This document shows positions 53,787-62,726 of a stretch of DNA of 64,000 bases, piece after piece. The translations under genes were made by a program, and so were the position numbers. The notes beneath the pieces were generated by a model that saw nothing but the letters and a program-made list of their open reading frames with translations, searched no databases and was not told the DNA's origin. This DNA comes from Chitinophaga flava (lineage in GTDB: Bacteria > Bacteroidota > Bacteroidia > Chitinophagales > Chitinophagaceae), in NCBI RefSeq assembly GCF_003308995.1, contig NZ_QFFJ01000002.1:2914001-2978000 (forward strand), written 5' to 3'. How positions within the stretch are numbered: the first letter of the stretch is position 1; every line of letters starts with the position of its first letter.

Positions 53787-56105
53787 TTATGTTTTGGACA
53801 GTGTTTCTTCCAGGTTATAAATGGTGGTGATCACCTGCATCATAGCAGCCCAGGAAGCCTGATCCAGGTTGGCTGCCATCGGGTATTCTCCATGGTGCAG
53901 CAGTTTAGCGGCATTGGCCGGTTGCTTTTTATAATACGATTGTTGTTGTTCATAGTATTTGAGCAGGGCGGCAGTTTCCTGTGCTTGCGGTGTGCGGCAA
54001 ACGATCATGCGAAAGGCCTGTTGTATGTCCTGTTGTGTGTTGCCTCCTTGCTGCAGCAGGCGGGAAGCCAATACCCTTGAAGCTTCCAGCACGGTAGGAT
54101 CATTGAGCATCATGAGGGCCTGCAGCGGTGTGTTGGTAGCGGAGCGTTTCACTTCACACTGATCGCGGTTGCTGGCATCGAATATCATCATAGAAGGTGG
54201 CGGCACCGTTCTTTTGATGAATGTGTAGAGCCCTCGGCGGTAAAGGCTTGGGCCATGATCCTGCCGGTAGGTGGAAAGCTGCCCCCGACCCGAGGTGGCC
54301 ATTTCCCATAGTCCTTTGGGCTGGTAAGGTTTTACGCTGGGGCCTCCGATTTCATGTACGAGCAGCCCGCTGCTTTGTAACACGAGGTCACGCACTGTTT
54401 CCGCCGGGAGACGGAAGCGCGGCCCTCTCGAAAGGTATATGTTCTCCGGGTCAGCCTTCAGCTTCTCCCTGGTAATCACTGCTGATTGACGGTAGGTGGC
54501 CGACATCACCAGTTGTTTTACCAGTCTTTTGATGTTCCAGCCATGTTGTCCGAAATCCGCAGCCAGCCAGTCGAGCAGCGCGGGGTTGCTGGGGAGGTCG
54601 CCCTGCATACCAAAATCACCAGTGCTTTTTACAAGACCTCTGCCAAAGAATTCCTGCCATAGCTGGTTCACAAAAACGCGCGCGGTGAGTGGGTTCTTTG
54701 CGTCGAACAACCAGTTAGAGAGACCCAGCCTGTTGGCCGCGTAGCTGGTAGTACTGAAAGGCAATATGGCCTGTGGTGTACCAGGTGTTACTTCGATAGT
54801 GGGATTGTCGTAGTTGCCGCGGCCTAAGATAAATGTCTTTCTTGTTGTATCTCTTTCTCCCATTACAGATACGATCAGCCTGGCAGTGTCCTGTTTGTTG
54901 AGGAAGTGCAGTACGCCTTTGAGATCTTCTTTGGTGATCTCCATGAAAGGCTTTTTGGCATATGTTTCAGGGCCACCTACGGTTGATTCCAGTCCTACTT
55001 CCTTTACGTTGTTGAAGAAGGCAAAGAGCTGGTAGTATTCTTTCTGTGAGAAGGGATCGTATTTATGGTCATGGCAGTGGGCGCACTCTATGGTGATGCC
55101 CAGCAGGCTTTTGCCAAAGGTGTTGGTGCGGTCGGTCACATATTCGATGCGGTACTCTTCATCTATTACGCCGCCTTCTTCCGTGATTTTATGATTGCGG
55201 TTGAAACCTGATGCCAGCAGTTGTTCGCGGGTGGCGTTGGGGATCATGTCACCGGCAAGTTGCCAGGTCACAAAATCCTTGTAGGAGAGATTGCTGTTGA
55301 AAGCATGTATTACCCAGTCGCGCCAGGGCCACATGCTGCGGTAGTTGTCGTCCTGATAACCGTGGGAGTCTGCATAGCGGGCAACATCCATCCAGTGAAC
55401 GGCCATTTTCTCTCCATAGGCGCTGTCTTGCAGCAGTTCATCCACCATTCGCTCATAGCCTTTGTCGCTTGTATCTTTAGCGAAGCGCTCCATCCGATCC
55501 AGGGTGGGAGGGAGGCCGGTGAGGTCGATACTGAGACGTTTCAGCAGGCGTTCGTGATCTGCCACAGGATTGGGTGACAGACTTTTTTCCGTCATCTTTG
55601 CGAGTGTGAAAAGGTCGATCTCGTTGTGTGCCCATTTGGGGTCCGTTACCTTTGGTAATGCGGGTAATACCGGTACAACGAAAGCCCAGTGTGGTTTATA
55701 TTTAGCACCTTGTTTGATCCATTTCTCAATGAGTTTTACTTCAAAACTGCTGAGCGCCATATTACTAGTTGGCGGCGGCATGCGCATGGAAGTATCGGTG
55801 GTGCTGATGCGCTGGTACACTGCCGATGCCATGGGATTGCCGGGTACCAGCGCATGTGCGCCAGGGTCGTCTTTCAGTGCTTTGTAGGCGCTGTCGGCGA
55901 TGTCGAGACGTAGTCCGGCTTCCCGCTTGTTAGCGTCGGGGCCATGACAGGCAAAACATTTATCGGAAAGGATTGGCCGGATGTGGAAGTTATAGTCCAC
56001 TATCTCAGGCACCTTTTCAGACGACTGGTCCTGCGTATCCTGATGATTGCAGGCCGTAAAGATGGTGAGGATGCAGGCAGCAGCCTTTACATAACGTTGG
56101 AACAT
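53787..56105 (-). CDS. Planctomycete-type cytochrome C / DUF1549 / DUF1553 lipoprotein
   Basis: 772 residues. A lipoprotein signal ends FTAC (Cys19). A PSD1 cytochrome domain has haem motif DKCFACHGPDANKREAGLRL (Cys50, Cys53, His54). DUF1549 follows (LLKRLSIDLTGLPPT, MAVHWMDVARYADSHGYQDD) with an additional CAHCHDHKYDP motif that may hold a second haem. The C-terminal DUF1553 shows NRLGLSNWLFDAKNPLTARV and DRDQCEVKRS-like segments (NRDQCEVKRSATNTPLQAL). These proteins probably pass electrons while acting on complex sugars, but the activity is not established. It is the first gene of the four-gene operon, with a 300-base regulated leader. Confidence 0.94.
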   Translation of the reverse strand: MFQRYVKAAACILTIFTACNHQDTQDQSSEKVPEIVDYNFHIRPILSDKCFACHGPDANKREAGLRLDIADSAYKALKDDPGAHALVPGNPMASAVYQRISTTDTSMRMPPPTSNMALSSFEVKLIEKWIKQGAKYKPHWAFVVPVLPALPKVTDPKWAHNEIDLFTLAKMTEKSLSPNPVADHERLLKRLSIDLTGLPPTLDRMERFAKDTSDKGYERMVDELLQDSAYGEKMAVHWMDVARYADSHGYQDDNYRSMWPWRDWVIHAFNSNLSYKDFVTWQLAGDMIPNATREQLLASGFNRNHKITEEGGVIDEEYRIEYVTDRTNTFGKSLLGITIECAHCHDHKYDPFSQKEYYQLFAFFNNVKEVGLESTVGGPETYAKKPFMEITKEDLKGVLHFLNKQDTARLIVSVMGERDTTRKTFILGRGNYDNPTIEVTPGTPQAILPFSTTSYAANRLGLSNWLFDAKNPLTARVFVNQLWQEFFGRGLVKSTGDFGMQGDLPSNPALLDWLAADFGQHGWNIKRLVKQLVMSATYRQSAVITREKLKADPENIYLSRGPRFRLPAETVRDLVLQSSGLLVHEIGGPSVKPYQPKGLWEMATSGRGQLSTYRQDHGPSLYRRGLYTFIKRTVPPPSMMIFDASNRDQCEVKRSATNTPLQALMMLNDPTVLEASRVLASRLLQQGGNTQQDIQQAFRMIVCRTPQAQETAALLKYYEQQQSYYKKQPANAAKLLHHGEYPMAANLDQASWAAMMQVITTIYNLEETLSKT

Positions 56106-56177
56106 AATGTGGTTATCGATATACTATTGTTCACTATTGACCTGAATGATATTCCTCTTTCCGGGCTATAGGCGTGG

Positions 56178-56197
56178 TATGCCCGGTGCCGGGCATA
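56178..56197. promoter_or_regulatory. perfect inverted repeat in the cytochrome operon leader
   Basis: TATGCCCGG-TG-CCGGGCATA (56178-56197), two 9-base arms. It lies between the promoter candidate and the start at 56105, so it would be in the 5' leader: an operator or an RNA hairpin. Confidence 0.5.
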
Positions 56198-56257
56198 TCT
56201 ATGCTATTTTGATTCTGATTGATGTTTTCTTTACTTTTCCTAGCTGACCAACAATTC

Positions 56258-56273
56258 GTTCATATGTATGAAC
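56258..56273. promoter_or_regulatory. operator-like palindrome downstream of the cytochrome operon promoter
   Basis: GTTCATA-TG-TATGAAC (56258-56273), two 7-base arms, starts 5 bases downstream of the -7 element at 56279-56286 (reading leftward). This is a good position for a repressor. Confidence 0.5.
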
Positions 56274-56278
56274 ATAAA

Positions 56279-56308
56279 CAAATATAGTGTTTCTATTTAC
56301 AAATCAAA
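56279..56308 (-). promoter_or_regulatory. promoter candidate for the cytochrome/DUF1501 operon
   Basis: Read leftward: TTTG (56305-56308), 18 bases, TATATTTG (56279-56286). The spacer is one base shorter than the usual 19-21. It gives a leader of about 165 bases containing both palindromes. Confidence 0.5.
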
Positions 56309-56490
56309 GGGAAGAAATATATTTTTTTATGAACGGCGGGTCTGATGATTCTCTGCGCATAAATAACATATAATTATGTCAATATCCTTGTAGTATTATG
56401 CTGACTTCTGCCCGATATTTAAGGCTCTCTGCTTTACTTAATATATATCGCATGATATTGGTACATTTTCGATGGATAGTTTCCCGGAAT

Positions 56491-58731
56491 ATGATTTCCA
56501 GGTTTATTGTATGTTTTCTGTTTTTCCTGTCGGTCAGGTTGGTTGTTGGTGCGCAGGATAGGGCGGAGATGATTATCAGTCGTCATAAATCTGTGTTTAA
56601 TGCTGTTCCTGTAAAAACACCCAATAATGTTGCAGTAGACGGTCCTCTTTTAGGTAATGGTTCCGGAGCTGCTGCTCTGGGCGGAGCTCCGGATCGTTTG
56701 TCGTTTTATCTGGCGAGGAACGATTTCTGGAGATTGAAGTCTGGATTCGATGAGTCATTTCCTGCATCTCTTGCCAGCCTGGTTATTCATATACCCTCCT
56801 TACAATCCGCGACCTATCATGTAGAGCAGGACTTTTATAATGCAGTAACCACCGGGGATTTTCTCAAAGGAGATACAGCATTGCATATGGTTGCCTGGAT
56901 GGCTGCACAGCATGACTGGTTGATTATTGAGTTAAAGAATACCGGGCATACGATGCTCAGTGGTAGTATCGAATTGGTTTCACCAGAGAAGGGGGACCAT
57001 AAGTTTGCAGACAGCATAACAAAAGGTGTTGGCCCTGATGGCATACTGTGGTTGAAGCGTGGCTTTTATGAGGATGTTGATATAAAGACCCGTGCCTGTG
57101 TTTCTTTTCGTGTAGTTGGAAGTACTTCAGGAAAGATAAGTCTTCAGCCTGGAGAATCCAGAACTATCATTTGCGCCAGTACATCGGGTTTCAAAGGTGA
57201 TAAAGCTGTGGACAGGATGATGACGGAGCTACGGAAAATGAACCCCGAAGGTATCAGGGCTGCCGGAAAAAAGCATAAAGACTGGTGGCATAACTTCTGG
57301 CATCAAAGCTATGTTTCAATCAATGATAGTGTGGTGGAAGCTCAATACTACAGGTCGCAGTATACAATGGCTTCCTGTAGCCGCGATCCTAAATTTCCAC
57401 CTGGGATTTTCGGAAGCTGGATCACACGCGAAATTCCAGCATGGAACGGCGATTACCATCTCAACTACAACTACATCGCTCCATTTTATGCATTGTATTC
57501 GAGCAATCATCTTCAGCAGGCCATTCCCTATGAAGCGCCGCTGCTGGATTTTATGGAACGTGGAAAATATTATGCAGCCCGTATTACAGGGATATCGGAT
57601 GGCATACTGTATCCGGTGGGAATTGGGCCATGCGGTATAGAAACGACCAGGAAAAATGGAATCATGATGCGGCAGCACCCGGACTATATCTCCGGAGGAC
57701 AGGTGGAGGACGAAGGGCTTTTCTTTGGACAGAAAAGTAATGCAGCCTACTGTGTGACCAATTTGTCTTTCGCCTTCTACACCACATATGACCCAGTATT
57801 TGCGGAAAGAGTTTATCCTTTCATCAGGGCAGTAGCTGAATTTTGGAGACAGTACCTGCAGCTGGACAACGGCAGGTATGTAATTAAAAATGACGCCATC
57901 CATGAAGGAACAATTGGGACCGTTAATCCCATTCTTTCCCTGGGGCTTGTAAGGATGGTGTTTACAACGGCAACGGATATGGCGAAATTCCTGAGAAAGG
58001 ACAGCGAATTGCAGGGACAGTGGCAATACATGCAGGAGAAGATGGCAGCCTATCCTGAACAGATAATGAAAGGACGAAGCGTTTTTCGATATACAGAGGA
58101 AGGCACTGCCTGGTGGGGAGATAATACGCTCGGAATCCAGCATATTTACCCAGCCGGACAAATTGGGCCCGACAGCGATACCGCCATACTTCGCACGGCC
58201 TTCAATACGGTAGATATAATGAAACGCTGGCGCGATTTTAATGGATCAAATAGTTTCTTCCCCGCTGCTGTACGCATTGGTTATCCGGCAGACAGTATCT
58301 GGAACGAACTCCGGACATATAGTAATCATACTTACCCTAATGGCTTCCAGCTCAATAATCCGCATGGGATTGAAAATTGTAGTACCGTTCCGAATACCGT
58401 TAATGAAATGCTGTGTATGTCGAATGGAAAAGGCTTGCGCATTTTTGGGTGCTGGCCGCAAAACAGGGACGCTTTTTTTGAAAATATCAGGGCCAGCGGT
58501 GCATTCCTGATATCCTCGGCAATAGAGAGTAATCAGGTTGTATTTGTTCGGGTGAAAAGTGAAAAAGGCAGATCCTTAAACCTCCGGAATCCCTGGAGCG
58601 GCAAGCCTGTGGAAGTTTATTCGAATAAAAGAGGTACTCGAATCGCAGAAGGCGAATGGTTAAATATAAATACGCTGGCCGGGGAGATGCTGGAATTCAA
58701 GCCTGCTCAACGGAGCCCTGCACATTTGTAA
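56491..58731 (+). CDS. exported GH95-like glycoside hydrolase
   Basis: The ATG at 56491 starts a good signal peptide (MISRFIVCFLFFLSVRLVVG) and is preferred over 56398. About 746 residues. An N-terminal beta-sandwich with NVAVDGPLLGNGSGAAALGG is followed by an (alpha/alpha)6 barrel and a C-terminal beta domain. Catalytic-region motifs resemble GH95 alpha-L-fucosidases: NGDYHLNYNY (the Asn-x-Asn pair), a Glu in DAIHEGTIGTVNP, which may be the general acid, and HIYPAGQIG. Identity to typical GH95 is low by eye, so the activity could be fucosidase, galactosidase or a related six-hairpin glycosidase. It is divergent from the cytochrome operon, which may handle the same sugar. Confidence 0.8.
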   Translation: MISRFIVCFLFFLSVRLVVGAQDRAEMIISRHKSVFNAVPVKTPNNVAVDGPLLGNGSGAAALGGAPDRLSFYLARNDFWRLKSGFDESFPASLASLVIHIPSLQSATYHVEQDFYNAVTTGDFLKGDTALHMVAWMAAQHDWLIIELKNTGHTMLSGSIELVSPEKGDHKFADSITKGVGPDGILWLKRGFYEDVDIKTRACVSFRVVGSTSGKISLQPGESRTIICASTSGFKGDKAVDRMMTELRKMNPEGIRAAGKKHKDWWHNFWHQSYVSINDSVVEAQYYRSQYTMASCSRDPKFPPGIFGSWITREIPAWNGDYHLNYNYIAPFYALYSSNHLQQAIPYEAPLLDFMERGKYYAARITGISDGILYPVGIGPCGIETTRKNGIMMRQHPDYISGGQVEDEGLFFGQKSNAAYCVTNLSFAFYTTYDPVFAERVYPFIRAVAEFWRQYLQLDNGRYVIKNDAIHEGTIGTVNPILSLGLVRMVFTTATDMAKFLRKDSELQGQWQYMQEKMAAYPEQIMKGRSVFRYTEEGTAWWGDNTLGIQHIYPAGQIGPDSDTAILRTAFNTVDIMKRWRDFNGSNSFFPAAVRIGYPADSIWNELRTYSNHTYPNGFQLNNPHGIENCSTVPNTVNEMLCMSNGKGLRIFGCWPQNRDAFFENIRASGAFLISSAIESNQVVFVRVKSEKGRSLNLRNPWSGKPVEVYSNKRGTRIAEGEWLNINTLAGEMLEFKPAQRSPAHL

Positions 58732-58792
58732 TCACACATAGCATGCACAAAGAGGTTTGGGAGTTTTTTGTTTAATATAGAACTATACTTGA

Positions 58793-59170
58793 TTAATCAA
58801 TTGGTTCCCAAAGCTCAATGGCGTTGCCTTCCGGATCAAGAATATGGACGAATTTTCCGTATTCGTAGGTTTTAATATCATCTGTAATGACTACACCATT
58901 ACTTTTTAGCTCTTCCACCAGCCTTTCAATATTTTCAACGCGGTAGTTGATCATGAAATTCTTTTGTGAGGGGGCAAAGTAGCTGGTGTCATCCGGGAAC
59001 GGACTCCATGTGGTGGAACCCGTTTTTTCAGGGTTATCGATATCCCTCCAATAAAACGTGGCGCCGTAATCGGTAGCTGGGATACCAAGGTTTTTTGTAT
59101 ACCAGTCATTCATCGCGGCGGCGTCATTACATTTAAAAAATATGCCGCCAATCCCGGTAACTTTTTTCAT
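58793..59170 (-). CDS. VOC family protein
   Basis: 125 residues: IGGIFFKCNDAAAMNDWYTKNLGIPATDYG, then FMINYRVENIERLVEELKSNGVVITD and the C-terminal HILDPEGNAIELWEP. This is a single-domain glyoxalase/bleomycin-resistance-like protein with a metal-site Glu in the last strand (IELWE). The substrate is unknown. It converges with the GH95-like gene (61-base gap). Confidence 0.92.
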   Translation of the reverse strand: MKKVTGIGGIFFKCNDAAAMNDWYTKNLGIPATDYGATFYWRDIDNPEKTGSTTWSPFPDDTSYFAPSQKNFMINYRVENIERLVEELKSNGVVITDDIKTYEYGKFVHILDPEGNAIELWEPID

Positions 59171-59573
59171 AAAAATGATGGTTTAAATTGTTCTCTAATT
59201 TAGGTACTGGGGAGCATTGATTTATATCTTTTGCGAAGAAAATTTGGTGTTTGCTCAAATTTTTTTGTTTACCAGTCATCTCCTTATATTAAGGAGCCAG
59301 ATTTATCCCGGCGGGCGATTCGCCTGCCGCTTTTGATTTATCGTGAATATACTTTTTTACTTTTATTATAAGTAATAGCGATATCGATGAACATTGGTAT
59401 TTCAGGTTCATATCTATCTTTTATGAAGTGACAATCCGCAATCACCTTATCTGTAGCAAGCATATCAATACTCTTACCTCCTGACAAATAAATGATAGTT
59501 TTTTTCTAAAAAAGAGACTTTTCATGTCCTCTTTTGAAATATTCAATCGTCATGGTAATAAACATATCATTCT
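59171..59573. other. intergenic region with two inverted repeats
   Basis: About 400 bases without a gene. CTCCTTA-TAT-TAAGGAG lies at 59280-59296 and a GC-rich hairpin CGGCGGGCG / CGCCTGCCG at 59309-59329, followed rightward by CTTTTGATTT. The second looks like a terminator for a rightward transcript, although no rightward gene lies directly before it. The promoter for the azoreductase gene should be near its right end. Confidence 0.45.
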
Positions 59574-60176
59574 ATGACGAAGAAGAAGACGGTTTTGCAC
59601 ATTATTTCCAGTGCCCGGGAAAACGAGTCGTACAGTAAAGGCCTGAGTTTGGCTATTGTTGATAAATTAATCAGCAGGCAGGAAGTTGATGTTGTAATTG
59701 AAAGAAATCTGGCAAAGGAATTACCACCATTTCTTCATGGGAATCTGATCGGAGCTTTTTATAAGGACCCGCGGTCAGTAAATGAAGAGGAGCGCCGGTT
59801 GTTGGAATATGCCGATGCTGTGGTCAATGATGTAAGCAATGCAGATATTCTGGTACTTGGTACTCCCATGTATAACCTGGGTATGTCGGCCTTACTAAAA
59901 GCCTGGATAGATCAATTGGTTCGGGTTGGTGTTACTTATGGTTTTGATGAGAATGGCATGAGAAAGTGCAACCTGAATGGCAAAAAAGTGTATCTGGCTA
60001 TAGCCTCTGGCGGGAAACTGGAATATTGGCCTAAGGATTATGAGTTTATTGCCTCCCATGTCAGTGCCGCGTTTAATGCGTATGTAGGAGCTACAGAAGT
60101 TCATACGTTTAGGGTAGAAGGAACAGCAATGCCTGGTTTTCAGGCAGACTATCAAAAGATTTTAGAGAGCTTGTAA
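59574..60176 (+). CDS. azoR: AzoR-type FMN-dependent NADH-azoreductase/quinone reductase
   Basis: 200 residues with a flavodoxin-like fold: HIISSARENESYSKGLSLAI (phosphate loop), LVLGTPMYNLGMSALLKAWIDQLVRVGVTYGF (the AzoR signature) and a C-terminal IASGGKLEYW segment. The family reduces quinones and azo compounds with NADH using FMN, as a dimer in the cytoplasm. The protein has the family's full length. It is followed by the YCII protein 12 bases on. The name is given by family resemblance. Confidence 0.9.
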   Translation: MTKKKTVLHIISSARENESYSKGLSLAIVDKLISRQEVDVVIERNLAKELPPFLHGNLIGAFYKDPRSVNEEERRLLEYADAVVNDVSNADILVLGTPMYNLGMSALLKAWIDQLVRVGVTYGFDENGMRKCNLNGKKVYLAIASGGKLEYWPKDYEFIASHVSAAFNAYVGATEVHTFRVEGTAMPGFQADYQKILESL

Positions 60177-60188
60177 AAATATAAGACC

Positions 60189-60530
60189 ATGAAAGAATTC
60201 ACATTAATATTTAGATTAAACGATATCGCCGATTTTAAACCATCTCCTGAACAGATGCAGGAACGTATGGCTTGGCTGGCCGGTATCGCCGCTCAGCATA
60301 AATTAGCAGACAAGGGAAACACGCTGCTACCAACTCCTGGAAGCGCAAAAGCGGTGAAGGCTGTTAATATGGTCATTGACGGGCCTTATACAGAAGTCAA
60401 AGAGTTTATTGTTGGCTATGTGGTTGTTAAAGCAGAAGATATAGATGAAGCGGTGGCCATGGCGAAAGAGAACCCGATCTTCAAAATTGGCGGATCTGTT
60501 GAAGTGCGGGAAATACTAAAAAGGGATTAG
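60189..60530 (+). CDS. YCII-related/DGPF domain protein
   Basis: 113 residues: EFTLIFRLNDIADFKPSPEQMQERM, then the family core VKAVNMVIDGPYTEVKEFIVGYVVVKAEDIDEAVAMAKENP (the DGPF-like sequence DGPYTE) and a last strand GGSVEVREI. These small ferredoxin-like-fold proteins have an unknown activity and are often next to ECF sigma or oxidoreductase genes. It is the second gene of the unit with the azoreductase (12-base gap). Confidence 0.92.
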   Translation: MKEFTLIFRLNDIADFKPSPEQMQERMAWLAGIAAQHKLADKGNTLLPTPGSAKAVKAVNMVIDGPYTEVKEFIVGYVVVKAEDIDEAVAMAKENPIFKIGGSVEVREILKRD

Positions 60531-60700
60531 CCTGGATCAACAGAAGGTCAATATTCTATTACCACATTTTATCCGGCAGGAATATAGCAGGATGACGGCA
60601 TTGTTATGCCGTAATTTTGGATTGTTCAATGAGGGTTATTCTTCTAAATCAGATAGACAATTGATCCGTAGGGAGCTGTGTTCAGAAAAGACCCCAGAAA

Positions 60701-60739
60701 GAAAAAGAATAGTCCCTGTGTTTGCATTTGCACAGGGAC
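60701..60739 (-). terminator. terminator of the small lipoprotein gene
   Basis: The 9-base stem GTCCCTGTG / CACAGGGAC (60712-60720 with 60731-60739) is followed, read leftward, by TATTCTTTTTC. It starts 36 bases after the stop of the small lipoprotein gene. Confidence 0.75.
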
Positions 60740-60774
60740 CGTAAAGCCATGACTTTTATTTCTAAACAAGACAC

Positions 60775-60942
60775 TTAGTGTTTTTGCTGCCCCGGTGCAT
60801 ATGGTCTGGCAGATTGAGAACCAGTCATTTTTTTAGCCTGTCCCGGAGGTATTTTCCCGCTATTGCCCGCAGGGGATACTGTATAGCAGGAGCTGAAAAG
60901 CATTACAGTTACAGTGGTTATAAACAGATATATTTTTTTCAT
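60775..60942 (-). CDS. small lipoprotein, KIPPGQAKK type
   Basis: The ATG at 60942 opens a 55-residue precursor (an upstream in-frame ATG at 60999 is less likely). The lipoprotein signal MKKIYLFITTVTVMLFSSC ends in Cys19. The mature 36 residues carry KIPPGQAKKMTGSQSARPYA and PGQQKH, two PGQ blocks that are typical of a very common small Bacteroidota lipoprotein of unknown function. It is followed by a clear terminator. Confidence 0.8.
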   Translation of the reverse strand: MKKIYLFITTVTVMLFSSCYTVSPAGNSGKIPPGQAKKMTGSQSARPYAPGQQKH

Positions 60943-61005
60943 TAAGTGATTTTCCCATATAACCACCAGAACTGTGCCATTGTTTGCGGCCGCTAACATT
61001 TCATT

Positions 61006-61623
61006 TTACAGAAGTGGCTTCCTGCCCACCAACCGCACCACAGCACCGGTCCCGGTATGATAAATGCCTTCCTTCTGCTGTACTTCTGTTTCTTCCAGCA
61101 GTTGTATATCGTAATGTCCGAAACTTTGCAGCAGTTCTTTGGCGGAGTACAGATGTTCCTCGTTCTTTGGCCCGCCTGCAGTAGGATTGAGTTGCTGGTG
61201 TTTTACATGCTGTTTACTGTATGCCTCGAAGATCACGTATCCTCCTGGCTTCAGGCTGCGGTCTACCATCTGGAATAAAAGAGATTTCTGATCCGGCTGA
61301 ACATGCGCAAAGATGAGCCCTGCGGCATCGAACGCCGATTCCGGAAAACTGAGCTCCTCGAAGTTACCCACCAGGTATTCCAGCGTAACGCCTCTCTCGG
61401 CTGCCAGCTGCAGGGCTTTTTTGCGGCCTTCCTGGCTCAGGTCGCAGGAAGTAACGGTCCAGCCGTTTACCGCAGCATACACGCCATTGCGGCCTTCCCC
61501 ATCAGCGGGCATCAATATTGATCCTATCGGGAGACGATCAAGCTGTAATTTGAAAAAAATGTTAGGCTCCTTGCCGTAGACGAATTCCTGGTTCGCGTAG
61601 CGTTCATCCCATATGTTTTGCAT
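61006..61623 (-). CDS. class I SAM-dependent methyltransferase
   Basis: 205 residues. The opening WDERYANQEFVYGKEPNIFF and the SAM motif ILMPADGEGRNGVYAAVNGWTVTSCDLS are typical of the tellurite/thiopurine-like methyltransferase group. Later motifs are NFEELSFPESAFDAAGLIFAH and LKPGGYVIFEAYSKQH. The substrate is unknown. It is 63 bases behind the small lipoprotein on the same strand order, and divergent signals are not evident. A -7-like TAGATTTG lies about 30 bases upstream of the start, but the -33 spacing is wrong. Confidence 0.9.
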   Translation of the reverse strand: MQNIWDERYANQEFVYGKEPNIFFKLQLDRLPIGSILMPADGEGRNGVYAAVNGWTVTSCDLSQEGRKKALQLAAERGVTLEYLVGNFEELSFPESAFDAAGLIFAHVQPDQKSLLFQMVDRSLKPGGYVIFEAYSKQHVKHQQLNPTAGGPKNEEHLYSAKELLQSFGHYDIQLLEETEVQQKEGIYHTGTGAVVRLVGRKPLL

Positions 61624-61701
61624 AGTAGATAGTTTATAATTTATACAAATCTACCCGATATGGATAGCCGGAAGTAGGACAAAAACCAAAATTGATAGGA
61701 T

Positions 61702-62562
61702 TTATCTGAAGTTGTTGCGATAGGATTTAGGGGAGAAGCCGGTATGTTTTCTGAAAAAGCGAATGAAGTAGGAGATGTCCTCGTAGCCGAGCATCGCGGC
61801 GACCTGGTTTACCTGGTTGGTAGTGGCGAGGAGTAGTCTGCGGGCTTCGAGAATAATCATGTCATTGATGAGTTCAGAGCAGCTTTTACCCAGCAGTGTT
61901 TTGGTGACAGCATTCAGCTGGTAGCTGCTGAGATGTAGTGCTGCAGCATAGAATGCAACCTGTTTATGCTCCGGTAGATGTTTTTCTATCAGTTCCAGCA
62001 ATTCATCCAACCGTTTCTGCATATATTCCTGATGTTCATCGGGCGATTCCTGTTGCCCCTCCTGTCGCAGCATTTCCAGAAAGACGATATCCAGCGCGGA
62101 TTTTATCGCTTGTTTATATCGGTCCTGCTTTTCGGTGTATTCGCGGTGTATTATTTCAAGTACCTGGTATAGTCTTCTGAATTGTGCCTGCTCCATGGGA
62201 AAACAGTTCCTGGTGCTGATACGTCGTAATACTTGTCTGGCAGCTGCTTCAGCTGGTGCGTAGAAATCTTCCGTAAAATGTATGAGGTAACCCCGGCTGC
62301 TCTTTTTCAGGAATAGTTGATGTATCTGCCCGGGCCGCATAAAAAATACAGTATCATCTTTGACAGGGTAGGGCGTGAAATCGATACTGTGTTCGCCAGT
62401 GGCTTTTTTCAGTACCAATACGTAGTAGAAGTTATGCCGGTGCAGTTCCTGCAGCATATCCTTTTTTTCCATGAAGTCTTCAAGGGCCCGCATACTGAAT
62501 CCACCGGAGAAGCCGGGTTCCTGAAGTGCCTGGTTGATATATCGGACCGGGATCTTTTGCAT
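61702..62562 (-). CDS. AraC family transcriptional regulator
   Basis: 286 residues. An N-terminal cupin-like sensing domain (about 10-125, LHRHNFYYVLVLKKATGEHSIDF, VFFMRPGQIHQLFLKKSSRG) is followed by a C-terminal AraC DNA-binding domain (about 185-285) with LHLSSYQLNAVTKTLLGKSCSEL and NQVAAMLGYEDISYFIRFFRKHTGFSPKSYR. It could control the methyltransferase gene on one side or the efflux operon starting at 62727 on the other. The ligand is unknown. Confidence 0.93.
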   Translation of the reverse strand: MQKIPVRYINQALQEPGFSGGFSMRALEDFMEKKDMLQELHRHNFYYVLVLKKATGEHSIDFTPYPVKDDTVFFMRPGQIHQLFLKKSSRGYLIHFTEDFYAPAEAAARQVLRRISTRNCFPMEQAQFRRLYQVLEIIHREYTEKQDRYKQAIKSALDIVFLEMLRQEGQQESPDEHQEYMQKRLDELLELIEKHLPEHKQVAFYAAALHLSSYQLNAVTKTLLGKSCSELINDMIILEARRLLLATTNQVNQVAAMLGYEDISYFIRFFRKHTGFSPKSYRNNFR

Positions 62563-62726
62563 TGTACTGCAAATTAGGAAAAGTTGTCTGATGCAACAAT
62601 TGTGGAAGATAGAACGACTGCCATGACTATAACATGGGCTCCTGTTTCTTCATGCCCCGGATTTTAAAGTAAATTTAATTTGTAACTATACCTACTTAAT
62701 TAATTTGATATTACTTTTGAGCCCAA

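Noticed and set aside
57316..58161. 281-codon minus-strand frame
   Set aside because: Shadow of the GH95-like gene.
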